In this document: positions 5,722 through 5,785 of the stretch, piece after piece
Layout of the letters: the number at the start of each line of letters is the position of its first letter
How positions within the stretch are numbered: position 1 is the stretch's first letter
From: Trueperaceae bacterium
GTDB lineage: Bacteria; Deinococcota; Deinococci; Deinococcales; Trueperaceae
NCBI GenBank assembly: GCA_029210865.1
Contig: JARGGE010000199.1
Span: 1 to 5,785 of the forward strand
Direction: 5' to 3'
DNA: 5,785 bases
Notes under the pieces: model-generated
What the model saw: only the letters and a program-made list of their open reading frames with translations
What the model was told of the DNA's origin: nothing
Database searches by the model: none
Translations under genes and position numbers: made by a program

Positions 5722-5785
5722 ATGCATGTGGACGTCGTTCCGAACCGTTCGTCGCGCCCGGCGATCTTGCTGCGGGAGACGTGGC
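5722..5785 (+). CDS. Transposase, IS1634/IS4-related DDE type (N-terminus only)
   Basis: The last 64 bases open a frame reading MHVDVVPNRSSRPAILLRET and then W, and run off the window. From memory this matches the N-terminus of IS1634-group transposases (NR-S-PA-LLRE-WREG pattern), which are cut-and-paste DDE enzymes. No catalytic residues are visible yet. The ribosome binding site is weak (GGTGAG, 2 nt before the ATG), which is common for transposases. An ATG at 5726 is in another frame and is not favoured. Family assignment from 21 residues is tentative, but the context (composition shift, broken neighbour gene) supports a mobile element. Confidence 0.65.
   Translation, partial: MHVDVVPNRSSRPAILLRETW

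Larger units (their letters stand above)
5560..5785 (+). mobile_element. Left end of an insertion sequence, IS1634-like (boundary approximate)
   Basis: From about 5560 the sequence turns T/G-rich and about 56% GC, unlike everything to its left, and leads into a transposase start at 5722. The non-coding 160 bp carry two copies of AGTTCCGT (5568-5575 and 5595-5602) and a near-repeat, GTTGATGGGCCC (5578-5589) against GTCGATGGGCTC (5632-5643). The terminal inverted repeat and target duplication cannot be confirmed because the right end is outside the window. The exact left boundary is a guess from composition and from the truncated signal peptide. Confidence 0.55.

Noticed and set aside
1..5785. 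CRISPR array, tRNA or rRNA genes
   Set aside because: No regularly spaced repeats, cloverleaf-like segments or rRNA-like stretches were seen.

Overview
The window is a high-GC bacterial fragment (about 70% GC over most of its length). It is dominated by a minus-strand operon for a membrane-bound, periplasm-facing [NiFe]-hydrogenase. No ribosomal or phylum-specific marker is present, so I would not assign it below 'GC-rich bacterium with a Tat system'. The architecture (Tat-exported, tail-anchored small subunit plus di-haem cytochrome b) is that of a group 1 respiratory hydrogenase.

Reading along the minus strand, from right to left: mobA-like nucleotidyltransferase (5420-4671); an intergenic region of about 205 bp with a perfect 14-bp palindrome; hydrogenase small subunit (4465-3200); large subunit (3196-1505); cytochrome b subunit (1502-708); maturation endopeptidase (711-130); and the first 45 codons of hypA (137 to the window edge). 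From the small subunit to hypA the spacings are 3 nt, 2 nt, a 4-nt ATGA overlap and an 8-nt overlap. Three of the five starts are GTG. This is a tightly packed, probably translationally coupled operon. The small and large subunits form the H2-oxidising dimer, the cytochrome passes electrons to quinone, the protease trims the large-subunit tail after nickel insertion, and HypA delivers nickel.

The right edge (about 5421-5785) differs. A plus-strand start with a strong ribosome binding site opens a signal-peptide-like protein at 5514. It runs only 22 codons before stopping in sequence of clearly different composition (about 56% GC, T/G-rich). That sequence leads into the first 21 codons of a transposase resembling the IS1634 (IS4-related) group. 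The simplest reading is an insertion sequence that disrupted a secreted-protein gene divergent from mobA.

The most notable biochemical point is in the small subunit. The usual CxxC at the proximal Fe-S cluster reads C-T-G-N, with Asn108 in place of the second cysteine, while the other cluster ligands are intact. The supernumerary cysteines of classic O2-tolerant enzymes are absent. I found no CRISPR array, tRNA or rRNA, and no clearly new multi-gene system.
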